Shown: piece by piece, positions 34,826 through 43,888 of the stretch | Position numbering within the stretch: position 1 is the first letter of the stretch | Layout of the letters: each line of letters opens with the position of its first letter | NCBI RefSeq assembly: GCF_905220565.1 | Contig: NC_059409.1 | Location: 13,510,549-13,574,548, forward strand | Direction of reading: 5' to 3' | From: Melitaea cinxia | Taxonomy: Eukaryota; Arthropoda; Insecta; Lepidoptera; Nymphalidae | DNA: 64,000 nucleotides | Made by a program: the position numbers and the translations under genes | Notes under the pieces: model-generated | Database searches by the model: none | What the model was told of the DNA's origin: nothing | Seen by the model: the letters and a program-made list of their open reading frames with translations, nothing else

Positions 34826-35263
34826 TGTTACGAACACACAAAAAAACTAGCACCATCTAGCGGCAACCATTGAAACCACACAAAGACAGAGACCACATGA
34901 AGCTCTCTATTCAGTGCTGGATGGCGTTGGGGGAACTACTGTGGAACTGCATAGAAGTGTGGTCTCGAAGGCCGGGTGCATGCGCGAACTTTCCGGAGTG
35001 GTCTGGGCCTCGTCTCGGCCGATATAGGTGGCCGCGGGTAGGCGAGCGAGTTCAGTTCCGTTTGAGCGATCTTCGAGGCGACTTCAAAGTGAAAACTAGT
35101 GATCAGGAGTGGTATCAGCGAAACCTACGACATTGGCTATGACTTAGGACATCCTTAGTGCTTAGTGTTTGAACCTAGTGCTTTGTGTTGGACCTAGTGC
35201 TAGTGAATAAAGTCTGCAAAAGAGTCAGCAGGTCTTTCTCTTCAAATCTTTCGAACCCTAACA
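34826..35263 (+). repeat. LTR of the retrotransposon at 34826-35876
   Basis: TG...CA ends, internal polyadenylation signal AATAAA (35206-35211), and a short tandem duplication (cctagtgctttgtgttgg / cctagtgctagtg) before it. A single copy is visible, so boundaries rest on end motifs and the following primer-site-like TGGTGTCGGAAGTG. Confidence 0.68.
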
Positions 35264-35296
35264 TGTAATAACTGGTGTCGGAAGTGAGATTTGGAG

Positions 35297-35876
35297 ATGC
35301 CATTGACTCAGAGAGAAGACTTCAAGGAGGGCGTCAGGACAAGGGCACAACGAGCTGCGGAGGCCACACCCACTGGAGACCAAGCTCCGCCCTCCGTGGG
35401 CCAAGCCCCGCCCACTGACCACGCCTATCAACCCCCGCCCACTGACCACGCCCCCAGGCCCCGCCCATTCGGGCTCAGGCCCCGCCCACTCGGGCTCAGG
35501 CCCGCCCACTCGGGCTCAGGCCCCGCCCACTTTTTCTCAAGCCCCGCCCTCTGGATCCGTCCACCTTGCCACGCCCACCAGCGACACCGTAGCTTCTACA
35601 GACCCTCAAGTGGATCTTCAATTAAGAAGTTTAATTGAATTAATGGAGCTGCAAAAGGCTGAAATTCGTAGTGCTTTGCAAGAATCGCAAGAGCAAACAA
35701 GTTTCAAATTGCAAGAATTACAAGAGCAAACGAGTTTCAAATTGCAAGAATCACAAGAGCAACAAAAAGAGCTCCAAGAAAAAGCGCTTTGGGCTATAAA
35801 AGATGTTAGTGACGCGGTGACTAAGCTTCGAAAAGATGTCGACTTCGAAGAAGTAGTCTGGACAATACATAAATAG
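35297..35876 (+). pseudogene. gag-like N-terminal fragment with frameshifts in a C-rich repeat
   Basis: Starts MPLTQREDFKEGVRTRAQR. It passes through a Pro-rich tract built of tandem CCCCGCCCACTCGGGCTCAGG units (35440-35530), then continues in another frame with TDPQVDLQLRSLIELMELQ and a Gln/Glu-rich coiled-coil of repeated QEQTSFKLQE units, ending where the next element begins. The repeat unit's APPTRAQ frame is 1 before 35500 and 0 after it because one unit lacks a C. A further single-base change is needed before about 35460. Non-functional. Confidence 0.6.
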
Positions 35877-35884
35877 TCATTAGG

Positions 35885-36417
35885 TATTTTATTATGTTCG
35901 ATTAGGTTTCTACCGAATATTATTAAATCGTCCATATAAACAATACATTTTTCATAGTTTAGGTCTGACATTGCTATAGTCATTAATCTATTAAAAGCTG
36001 AAGGGCTGATTTTTAATCCCATACGTATATGACACAATCTTTTGGGTATATGACACAATCATAATTAACGTGTGTAGGTAAATATTTTATTACTTCACAT
36101 CGCGGTCCGATTGTTAAATTATGATGATAGTAATGCATTGGTAAAGATACCTCATTTTGACCTACTCTTAACGATAGTACATCTGTATTATAATCTATGA
36201 CACCTTTATTTATTTTAAACAAATTTTGACCTAATATATCTATATATCCCTTTACATGGACCTATAACTTTACATGGTAAATTCCTAAATACGTAGAACT
36301 TATGATTAAAATTAAATCCTTCCCATTTTAATGTCAAATAGACAAAACCTTCGGATTTTAAACTACCACGTATGCCATTTATACTTAATTCACTCTTATG
36401 TAAAGTTACGTTAGTTA
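35885..36417 (-). pseudogene. Ty3/gypsy pol fragment: protease end joined to reverse transcriptase
   Basis: On the - strand: a protease-like stretch from about 36415 with one frameshift before ILGQNLFKINKGVIDY (retropepsin C-terminal ILG block), then RCEVIKYLPT. It then jumps to an RT piece with GLKISPSAFNRLMTIAM and the catalytic IVYMDDLIIFGR (YMDD at about 35935-35950). The spacer and RT N-terminus between them are deleted. Truncated at 35885 by the junction with the LTR element and at 36418 by a Jockey fragment. Confidence 0.75.
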
Positions 36418-37190
36418 AGGCTCCGTCCGATACTTGAGGACCAAAATATTATACCAGAACACCAGTTTGGATTTTGCGCGCATCATGGGACCATAGAACA
36501 GATACACCGAGTGGCTTCTACGGTCCGCCAAGCATTGGAACGAAAATACTGTTCTACTGTATTCCTCGACGTGCAACAAGCTTTTGACCGTGTGTAACAA
36601 GGGTCTCGAATGATAAGCAAAACTTTGCTTTCCCAACAATGCTTATATGCTCTTAAGATCCTACTTACAGGACCGCATGTTCCAAGTAAAAACAGAAAGT
36701 TTAATGTCACCTATTTGTGACATTAAAGCTGGGGCTCCCCAGGGATCTGTACTCGGTCCAGTATTGTACACAGTTTTTACTGCCGACTTACCCACTTCTA
36801 ATAACGTATTAACTGCTACCTACGCAGATGACACGGCAGTACTATCTTGCCATAGGGATCCCTGCATAGCATCGGAAAACCTCTAAAAGCACCTAGAAAA
36901 GGTTGGATCATGGTTAAGGAAATGGAGAATTAAAGCAAGTGCTGCAAAATCTACCCACATTACTTTTAAATTAAAAAGAGGTGACTGTCCACCAGTGACA
37001 CTTGATCGAACTGTCCTACCTCAGAATACTACATTCAAATACCTAGGGATGCACCTTGACAAGAGGCTTACCTGGAAGGACCACATCAAAGCCAAAAGAG
37101 ATCAGACAAACTTTAAGCTACAAAATCTGTATTGACTAATTGGAAGACAGTCCTCACTCAGTTTATATAATGATAGCGCAATTTACAACG
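36418..37190 (+). pseudogene. Jockey-type non-LTR reverse-transcriptase fragment
   Basis: Blocks in order: RPILEDQNIIPEHQFGF and FLDVQQAFDRV (36420-36600), frame changes, LLRSYLQDRMFQV, GAPQGSVLGPVLYTVF and the catalytic YADDTAVLS (36825-36850), then a stop and WLRKWRIKASAAKSTHITF, TFKYLGMHLDKRLTWKDHI and a second stop. These are the palm and thumb blocks of a Jockey-clade RT. Endonuclease, N-terminus and C-terminus are gone. The 3' side fades into three copies of tagcgcaatttacaacgg and then the TTC minisatellite. Confidence 0.82.
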
Positions 37191-37217
37191 GTAGCGCAAT
37201 TTACAACGGTAGCGCTA

Positions 37218-38088
37218 TTTACAACTTCTTCCTCTTCCTCTTCCTCCTCCTCCTCCTCCTCCTACTTCTTCCTCCACTACTTCTACTTCTTCCTCCACTA
37301 CTTCTACTTCTTCCTCCACTACTTCTACTTCTTCCTCCACTACTTCTACTTCTTCCTCCACTACTTCTACTTCTTCCTCCACTACTTCTACTTCTTCCTC
37401 CACTACTTCTACTTCTTTCTCCACTACTTCTACTTCTTCCTCCACTACATCTACTTCTTCTTCTTCTTCTACCACTTCTACTTCTTCTTCTACCACTTCT
37501 ACTTCTTCTTCTACCACTTCTACTTCTTCTTCTACCACTTCTACTTCTTCTTCTACCACTTCTACTTCTTCTTCTACCACTTCTACTTCTTCTTCTACCA
37601 CTTCTACTTCTTCTTCTATCACTTTTACTTCTTCTTCTACCACTTCTACTTCTTCTTCTACCACTTCTACTTCTTCTTCTACCACTTCTACTTCTTCTTC
37701 TACCACTTCTACTTCTCCTTCTCCTTCTGCTTCTACTTCTCCTTCTCCTTCTACTTCTCCTTCTACTTCTCCTTCTCCTTCTCCTTCTACTTCTTCTATT
37801 TCTTCTTCTACTTATTCTACTTCTTCTTCTTCTTCTACTTCTTCTACTTCTTCTTCTACTTCTACTTCTTCTTCTTCTTCTTCAACTACTTCTTCTTCTA
37901 ATACTTCTTCTACTACTTCTACTTCTTCTACTACTTTTACTTCTTCTTCTTTTTCTTCTTCTTCTTCTTCTACTACTTTTTCTTCTAATACTTCTTCTTC
38001 TTCTACTAATTCTACTTCTTCTACTTCTTCTACTACTTCTACTTCTTCTACTACTTCTACTTCTTCTTCTTCTTTTTCTTCTTCACGT
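37218..38088. repeat. 870-bp TTC-rich minisatellite with a 21-bp period
   Basis: First block (37240-37455): unit TACTTCTTCCTCCACTACTTC repeated about nine times. Second block (37455-37720): unit TACTTCTTCTTCTACCACTTC about eleven times. Then an irregular (TTC/TAC)n tract. Long open frames on both strands (Phe/Tyr/His on +, Glu/Val on -) are artefacts of the triplet repeat. Confidence 0.85.
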
Positions 38089-38089
38089 A

Positions 38090-38280
38090 GAGACGCCGAC
38101 ACGGCGAGTTCTACACGCCTACGTTGGGCAGGAGTCTGCCAGGGCGACGGCGGCTTTCTCGAACCTTGGAGCGAGCTGTGTAAATTGCGGACCTGTAATG
38201 TATTGTGGAAAATAATACTAATCACTCGATAACAATTGTAGATAATTTATTCAAGCCTCAAACCAATTCTATAATCACTT
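38090..38280. other. GC-richer segment between minisatellite and gypsy RT, possible LTR remnant
   Basis: cacgtagagacgccgacacggcgagttctac... followed by AT-rich sequence. Reversed, it carries GAATAAATTATC, which resembles an LTR polyadenylation region, but no ends or second copy were found. Confidence 0.3.
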
Positions 38281-38284
38281 GAAT

Positions 38285-38708
38285 CTAGATTCTCACTTAT
38301 TATTAGCTTTAAGTTTCAAACCATTTTTATATAGCCGATCAATAACTGTTTTCAATTCTTTTATATGTGCAACCCTATTGTTGCCCCCCATTTTGACGTC
38401 ATCTAGGAAAATTTCTACGTTAGGTATGTTGCCTAAAAGTGAACACATTATTCTTTGGAAAATGCCTGGACTCGATGCTAAGCCATAACTAATCTATTGT
38501 ACTTGAATAACCGCCTATGTGTGCTTATTACTGTATACTCCTTCGATTCATCGACCTCTATTTGATTATACGCCTGTGATAGGTCAATTTTTGAAAAACA
38601 AGCTGACCCGCTTAATCTAACTAAGACATCTTCAATTCTGAGTAAAGGAAAGCGATCGATCAGTAAATTCGGGTTAACCGTTGCTACATAATCAGCGCAA
38701 ATTTTCAA
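38285..38708 (-). pseudogene. Ty3/gypsy reverse-transcriptase fragment (central palm)
   Basis: Reads KICADYVATVNPNLLIDRFP, FSKIDLSQAYNQIEVDES and LFKYNRLVMA. After a frameshift near 38478 it continues with YGLASSPGIFQRIM and NVEIFLDDVKMGG, where FLDD occupies the YxDD catalytic position. It ends in a stop near 38287. Palm blocks are in correct order. Confidence 0.8.
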
Positions 38709-38734
38709 AGAACATCAGCATTACTCACCGGCAC

Positions 38735-38940
38735 CAGTGGCCCAGTCGGAGCAGTCGACGGGTTCGATGATGCCGCCCCGCAGCATCACGCTCAGCTCGG
38801 CGTCGACGCGCGCGCGCATCGCGTACGGCAACGACCGCGCGCGGTGGAACACCGGCACCGCGCCTGCGCGCAGTCACAGCGTCGCACGCCCGCCCGTGTA
38901 CCGACCTAGCCCGCCGCCGAATTTTTCCTTATACCTGTTT
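38735..38940 (-). pseudogene. GC-rich gypsy RT N-terminal segment
   Basis: On the - strand this encodes AVFHRARSLPYAMRARVDAE and GGIIEPVDCSDWAT, the block that precedes the RT palm in Ty3/gypsy pol. It is very GC- and CpG-rich (cgcgcgcgca), unlike the AT-rich RT piece that follows it. The coding match ends at a GGTGAGTAATG, which looks like a splice donor but may be chance. Together with 38285-38708 and 38942-39316 it keeps the pol order. Confidence 0.65.
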
Positions 38941-38941
38941 A

Positions 38942-39316
38942 TCAAATTACCTCATTAAATGACACATTCTGTTGTGAATTCAGAATATAACAATTACTGA
39001 ACCTCGGAATATCTATATTTAATTCGATCAACCACTGCCTACCTAAAAGCGATGTTGTGCCACCTTCTATTACAAATAATTCCAAATTCTTACTGACATT
39101 TTTAAATTTAACAACTGCTTTTATGACGCCTACGGGTTTAATTCTCACACCATTATAAAAATTTAAGACAACATCTGAGTATTCGAGTTTTAAATGTCTA
39201 AATTTATTTTTGTATGTAACACTACTTATACACGAAACTGCTGAGCCAGTGTCTACTTCCATATTAATTATATGATTTTCAATGGAAATCGGTAACCTTA
39301 AGTTACCGATTTCCAT
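38942..39316 (-). pseudogene. Gypsy retropepsin fragment
   Basis: A 124-codon open frame with the catalytic block MEVDTGSAVSCIS (D-T-G), a central region, and FVIEGGTTSLLGRQWLIEL, the C-terminal ILG/LLG block of retropepsins. So the whole protease core (about 100 residues) is present, but it is cut off from gag and followed by a compositionally different RT segment. The apparent start codon lies in a near-perfect palindrome (39280-39318). Confidence 0.8.
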
Positions 39317-39344
39317 TGAGATAATTTGTAGCCTATATGTTGAC

Positions 39345-39600
39345 CCAACTTCTTAATAATATTCGTGCCAAATTTGAAGTAAATCCATGCAGTACTTTTT
39401 GAGTTTATCCCGGACAGACAAACAGACAAACAGACAAACAGGCAAAAATTCTAAAACCTATATTTTTGGCTTCGGTATCGATTGTAGATCACACCGCAAA
39501 TATTCTTTTAAAAAAATATTTAATGTACAGTTTTGACTTTCTTACCATTTTATTATATGCGTAATAAATATGGCAAAACAACGTTTGCTGGGTCAGCTAG
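39345..39600 (+). mobile_element. Helitron 3' part with (ACAGACAA)n
   Basis: cggacagacaaacagacaaacagac near 39411 and an end CAACGTTTGCTGGGTCAGCTAG (39597-39600) followed by T, identical to the ends at 42763 and close to 32602. The 5' TC was not found; the element is cut at the gypsy junction. Confidence 0.7.
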
Positions 39601-39874
39601 TAACAACATAAAATAATAGCCCTGTAAACCAAAATCATTTTAAACCAAATTACGTACAATTATTTACACGTGCTTAAAGAAATAAAATAGTAAGTAGCCA
39701 AGCAAAAGTAGGCTAAAAAAAAGTAGTGGGGAACCCACCCCGAGTAAGAAAGAGATGAATGAAACAAAGAACAAGTATGCGGCATAAAAGTAAGAGAGGC
39801 ATGAAAGCGAGAACAGGAATGAAAGAGAAAATAGCAAAAAACGAGCAAAAACGCAAATAGCAAAATACCCAGTG

Positions 39875-40260
39875 TTTCGAAGCGGCCAATTGCTATCGGT
39901 GTGAAAATGCCGCCCCGGGCCGTTAGCAGAGTGTCATCCGCGTAGCAAGATGACGCTGAGCCCGGGCGGCAGTGGCGTCCGCAGCAACCAGTCAAAGCCG
40001 ATGTTCTACAGGGTCGGTCCGAGCACGGAACGCTGCGGAACGCCGCAATCGACGCGACGACGATACAGTCGGTCGTCGCCCCCCTCCCATAGGACCTCTC
40101 TCTCTCGGAGGTCGCCGCAGCGGCCGCGACGCCTCCAGCAGCTTCTGGAAAAATGGAGGCACGTCGTGGTACTTCAGTGACTCCACATCCATAGTCTCAA
40201 CAGGAATGCTGTTGAAGGCGTTCGTACCCTTGGAGCCTGGGCAACTTGGGGTTCTGGGCG
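39875..40260 (-). pseudogene. R1-clade reverse-transcriptase fragment
   Basis: In shifting frames on the - strand: TNAFNSIP, KYHDVPPFFQKLLEA, WLLRTPLPPGLSV and the catalytic CYADDTLLTARGG (about 39950-39905). These are the R1-clade palm blocks in order, with at least two frameshifts. GC-rich, unlike the flanks. Confidence 0.75.
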
Positions 40261-40310
40261 AGTTGCCCGCCCTGCCTAGTCAAATTATAGATCGTAATAT
40301 AATACATACA

Positions 40311-40403
40311 TACTAATATATAATATAATATATAATATAATATATAATATAATATATAATATAATATATAATATAATATATAATATAATATATAATATAA
40401 TAT
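40311..40403. repeat. (TATAATATAA)n microsatellite
   Basis: Nine near-perfect units of a 10-base ATATAATATA repeat. Confidence 0.95.
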
Positions 40404-40518
40404 GTAACAATTAATTCGTTTGCACAAATTAATTATTGTAAGAGTCTAGGTTAAGCTACTAGCAGGTTACAACAAGTGCACCGTGCCAAGCCAGACCCAA
40501 GACTGCCTTAGCCGCGGT

Positions 40519-40960
40519 CAGGCTTGCCAGAAAGTTTTGATTCAAGTCGCCCCATCTATGATCGAAAGTCGCAAAATATTCTTAGCAGTCGCCCAATGAA
40601 AGTTTGAATATACACTAGGATCTGTCTGTCCGTTTTTTATGACAGTCTATCATAACAGACTCGAAATTAAAAATTATTTATTTAAAATATTATTAACTTA
40701 CATGATGTCCCAAGATACAAAAGATAAAATAAAAGATACAGATAAAATATATTGACTCAATTTCAAAATTAAAGGAAGCTTATTGGGACATTAAAAAAAA
40801 ACAATATTTTTTGTAACGGTTTTTGTACTTTTAACTTGTTGCCAACGCTGAGGATTAAAAAGAGCCTAATTTGCGACTTTTCGCCCAAACTTAAAAAAAG
40901 GAGCGTATACATGAAAAAAATCGCCCAATTCTCGACAAATCGCCCCATCTGGCAGCCCCG
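40519..40960. mobile_element. 442-bp hAT-like MITE with exact 8-bp target duplication
   Basis: Left end CAGGCTTGCCAGAAAG, right end (reversed) CGGGGCTGCCAGATGG: imperfect terminal inverted repeats of the CAGGGCTGCCA type seen in hAT elements. The flanks GCCGCGGT at 40511-40518 and at 40961-40968 are identical, an 8-bp duplication as hAT transposases make. Internal AT-rich sequence with repeated tcgcccca motifs and no coding capacity. Confidence 0.85.
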
Positions 40961-41039
40961 GCCGCGGTTGCTCCGGACGTTTTATACATGTCAGAATGAC
41001 TCGAGTGATAGAAAGAGTAGGTGAGTATCGAATGATGTA

Positions 41040-41825
41040 CTAAGTGGCGTCATCGGTGCATCTGTTGTTTATAAATCTCTTGTTAATTACCTACGACAGC
41101 GCAGGTACCGACATATGCAAATATTTTGCTATTTATATTATTAGTATAGTTTAATATTACTAATTTTTTAAACAGTACATAAGTTTATGGTCCTGATGAT
41201 AAGTGGTATAGGGAAATGGTGATAAGTGGGGTAGGTTATTCCAGGCCCCTGACAGACCTACCCACAGAGCATAGTAATATTTTGGACCTACCCCACCCCA
41301 GCCTGCAAAATAATGATACTTGTATTAAAAAAAATACTAATCGATAGATTTTCAATAGCTCGATTCAAATTCGTCGTCCTTTTAAATTGCTCACCTTAAA
41401 TTATTTAATTAAAAATTAAAAAAGTCTTTGAAAAATGTTCATTTATCAATAATTTCAAACTCTTATATCTTTTGATGTATACAATATTTTAAATTGTTCA
41501 AAGTGTTAGTTAGTGGTAGGTTTTTGGTTTATCTTAAGAATCAAAAAATAAATGGATTAGAGAACCTTGCAGTTTTAATAACCGATTTTAAAAAAGAAGA
41601 AGGTTTATTTATTTAGTTTATAACAACATTATGTTATGCAAAAACCATCCTTTCATTGTAAATTATAACCCTGCTTATCCGCGTGCTTATCTTGGTCACT
41701 GGACGGTTTATGCTGAAGTAACTTACTTACGAAGGTTAGATTTCATCAGGCAACGTTTCATATTTATGTGGATATAATTATATATTGTCTTACATTCCTA
41801 TATATCGTTTTCGTTAAACACAATA
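41040..41825. other. AT-rich non-coding DNA
   Basis: No gene. Short local duplications (gataagtggtatagggaaatggtgataagtggggtaggt) near 41200. Confidence 0.4.
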
Positions 41826-42763
41826 TCTAATACTAGCGACCCGCTCCGGCTTCGCACGGGTATAAAATATAATTATAGCCTATATCATTCACTGAAAAAA
41901 TGATTTAAATCGATCCAGTAGTTTTGATTTATTCATTACTGCCCGTGGCCCGCACGCGTTAACTTTAGAGTAAAAGCCGGCCGGAACCGCCGCAAACGCT
42001 TCGTACCGCGATTTTTAAATTTGTAATATCTTCGAAAATATTCATTTAAATCATATGCTGTAAAGGGCCATATAGATCTATATTAAATAAAAAATATATT
42101 TAAGGTATTTAATTGGATAAGTATTAATGCTGTATTGGTTAAAATCGCTTCGAAAATTAGCCATTATTTGTCGTAAAAAGTAAATGACAAAAAAATGTTA
42201 TTGTGGGATATCCATAAGAGATAGGTATATACCATCGCGGAGTTTTCTGTAGACCTTTTCAATGTGTACAATACTTAGTACATTATTTTGATAAATCTCG
42301 TAGGGTTCAACCTGCGTTTGCAATTTAAGCGAAAAAAAAAAATAATTATTTACGACATAACATTAGAAAACTCAAAAATAACAGTATTTCTCCACTATTT
42401 AATGGATGTTATTATACATATAAACCTTCCTCTTGAATCAATCTATCTATTAAAAAGAACTGCATCAAAATCCGTTGCGTAGTTTTAAAGATTTAAGCAT
42501 ACATACATGTGCAGGGACAGAGAAAGCGACTTTGTTTTATACTATGTAGTGATATAAAATTCTCGTATCGCGGTGTTTGTTGCCAAACTATTCCGAAACG
42601 GCTGGACATATTTTTACTTTTTTATGAAATTTTGTGTGCATATCGGGTAGGTCTGAAAATCAGCCAACATCTTTTTTTCATACCCCTAACTTACAAGGGG
42701 GGGGGGGATTAAAGGGGTTAATAATATGTATATATGGAAAAAAATGTTTGCTGGGTCAGCTAG
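41826..42763 (+). mobile_element. Helitron (217 bp) split by another Helitron
   Basis: The first 7 bases, TCTAATA (41826-41832), and the rest (42553-42763, starting TATAAAATTCTCGTATCGCGG) join to give the 5' start known from 32399. The 3' end is GTTTGCTGGGTCAGCTAG (42760-42763) followed by T. The gap is filled by the Helitron at 41833-42552. Confidence 0.8.
41833..42552 (-). mobile_element. 720-bp Helitron nested in a second Helitron
   Basis: On the - strand: TCACTACATAGTATAAAACA at 42552, and at the far end a hairpin (CCCGTGCGAAGCCGGAGCGGG) followed by TCGCTAG (41836-41833). Insertion lies between A and T of the host Helitron. The interior contains the gatccagtagttttgatttattc and gcatcaaaatccgttgcgtag strings typical of this lepidopteran family. 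No coding capacity. Confidence 0.85.
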
Positions 42764-42769
42764 TATAAG

Positions 42770-43238
42770 TATAGATATAGGGATCTCCCTCTGCGAGACA
42801 ACAATGTCTCAGAAGGAGAACGACGAGCGGATGAGAGAGGAGGCCACCGACGAGGTCTCCGTCCGCAGGCGACGAACGGGGGTGCGTAGGAGGCGCTACT
42901 TAATGCGCTTCCAGTGACGCCCCCGTGCTTGTATCGGGCCGGGATGGGAACCCGGTCCTGCTAGACATGGCGTCATCGGGATTGTTCAGAGGTGATCCGG
43001 ACAGTCCTCATAGAGGAGAAGTCTGACCTTTTCGCCAAGGCCAGCCGGTCGCTGGAGGGATCCTGTTGCCTGCAGATCTGAGACCCTCCAATTAAAGCGG
43101 CTGAAGGCTCCCGCAGGGGTTTGGTCGGTATTGCACCCCCAAGTGCTGAAGCTGACATACGGTCTAGGACTGCCTACCCGGGCGTCCTGGATATCACCTG
43201 TAAATGGGTTCCCCTGCGATACCAAAAAAAGAGGATAT
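42770..43238 (+). mobile_element. 5'-truncated R1-clade non-LTR 3' end
   Basis: Second copy of the 4680-5171 element, here on +: codes ISLCETTMSQKENDERMREE and an Arg-rich end stopping at 42915-42917, then the 3' UTR ending gggttcccctgcgataccaaaaaa. Truncated on the 5' side next to the Helitron end at 42763. Confidence 0.75.
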
Positions 43239-43239
43239 C

Positions 43240-43888
43240 TAGAAACTATCTAGAAGTTTATTTAAGAAAGTGCAACCATTACCGTTACACCTGTACATGT
43301 TTACATAAAATTATAAGTATTTTTTTAATTCTTTGCTAAAACACTTATATCTTTTGACAGAGTTTTACGAAAAAAGTCTATGAATCCATTAATCTATCTA
43401 TCTTGTATGCAATTATTTTTTATTAACGTATCCACTTCACAGAGGATATAAGTGTTTTGGACTTAAGATTAATAAAGGATTTAAACAAGATAATACGTTA
43501 CCTCGTCGTGTCATTTAAAACGATTATCTGGATTAATAACAAACGTCCATTTTTGCGTTATTAATTTACAAGGACGTTGTCAAGGTATATAGATACTATA
43601 AACTTGACTTTCTTTATTGCTTTTACCAATATTTACCATATTAAGCGGGTTAACAACATCACAGGTTGTTGATTTAAATTTGTGTCTTGTTGTTTGTATG
43701 ATTAACAATTTTACGGAAATTGGCCATGGCCATTCATACTGAAATGCATTTCTCTACCTATATCTCAGTCCTATTATACCTTAAATAAGAATTAAAAAGA
43801 ACTAAAAATTAAACAACGAACATTACTTTGAAAGTAATACCTCCGTAATAATGTTTATGTTTTGATTGTCTTAGTTAATTATTATTTA
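43240..43888. other. AT-rich non-coding DNA
   Basis: No gene or recognised repeat. Confidence 0.4.

Larger units (their letters stand above)
34826..35876 (+). mobile_element. 5' part of another LTR retrotransposon (LTR, primer site, broken gag)
   Basis: A GC-rich island in AT-rich DNA. The LTR (34826-35263) begins TGTTACGAACACAC and ends CCCTAACA. It carries an AATAAA at 35206-35211. TGGTGTCGGAAGTGAGAT at 35273 sits where a tRNA primer site belongs. A gag-like frame starts at 35297. The element stops at about 35876, where a piece of a gypsy element in the opposite direction begins. No 3' LTR was seen. Confidence 0.72.

Noticed and set aside
35258..35509. Pro/Gly-rich - strand frame (GGPEPEWAGPEPEW)
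   Set aside because: Shadow of the C-rich tandem repeat inside the + strand gag fragment.
37140..38225. Long open frames over 37140-37901 (+), 37215-37706 (-) and 37812-38225 (-)
   Set aside because: Produced by triplet repeats without stops; low-complexity Phe/Tyr and Glu/Val proteins with no start context.
38725..38745. GGTGAGTAATG after the GC-rich gypsy RT block as a real splice donor of a host gene
   Set aside because: The coding match is to gypsy pol and the adjacent sequence is the next RT block, so a recombination break is more likely. Kept only as a note.
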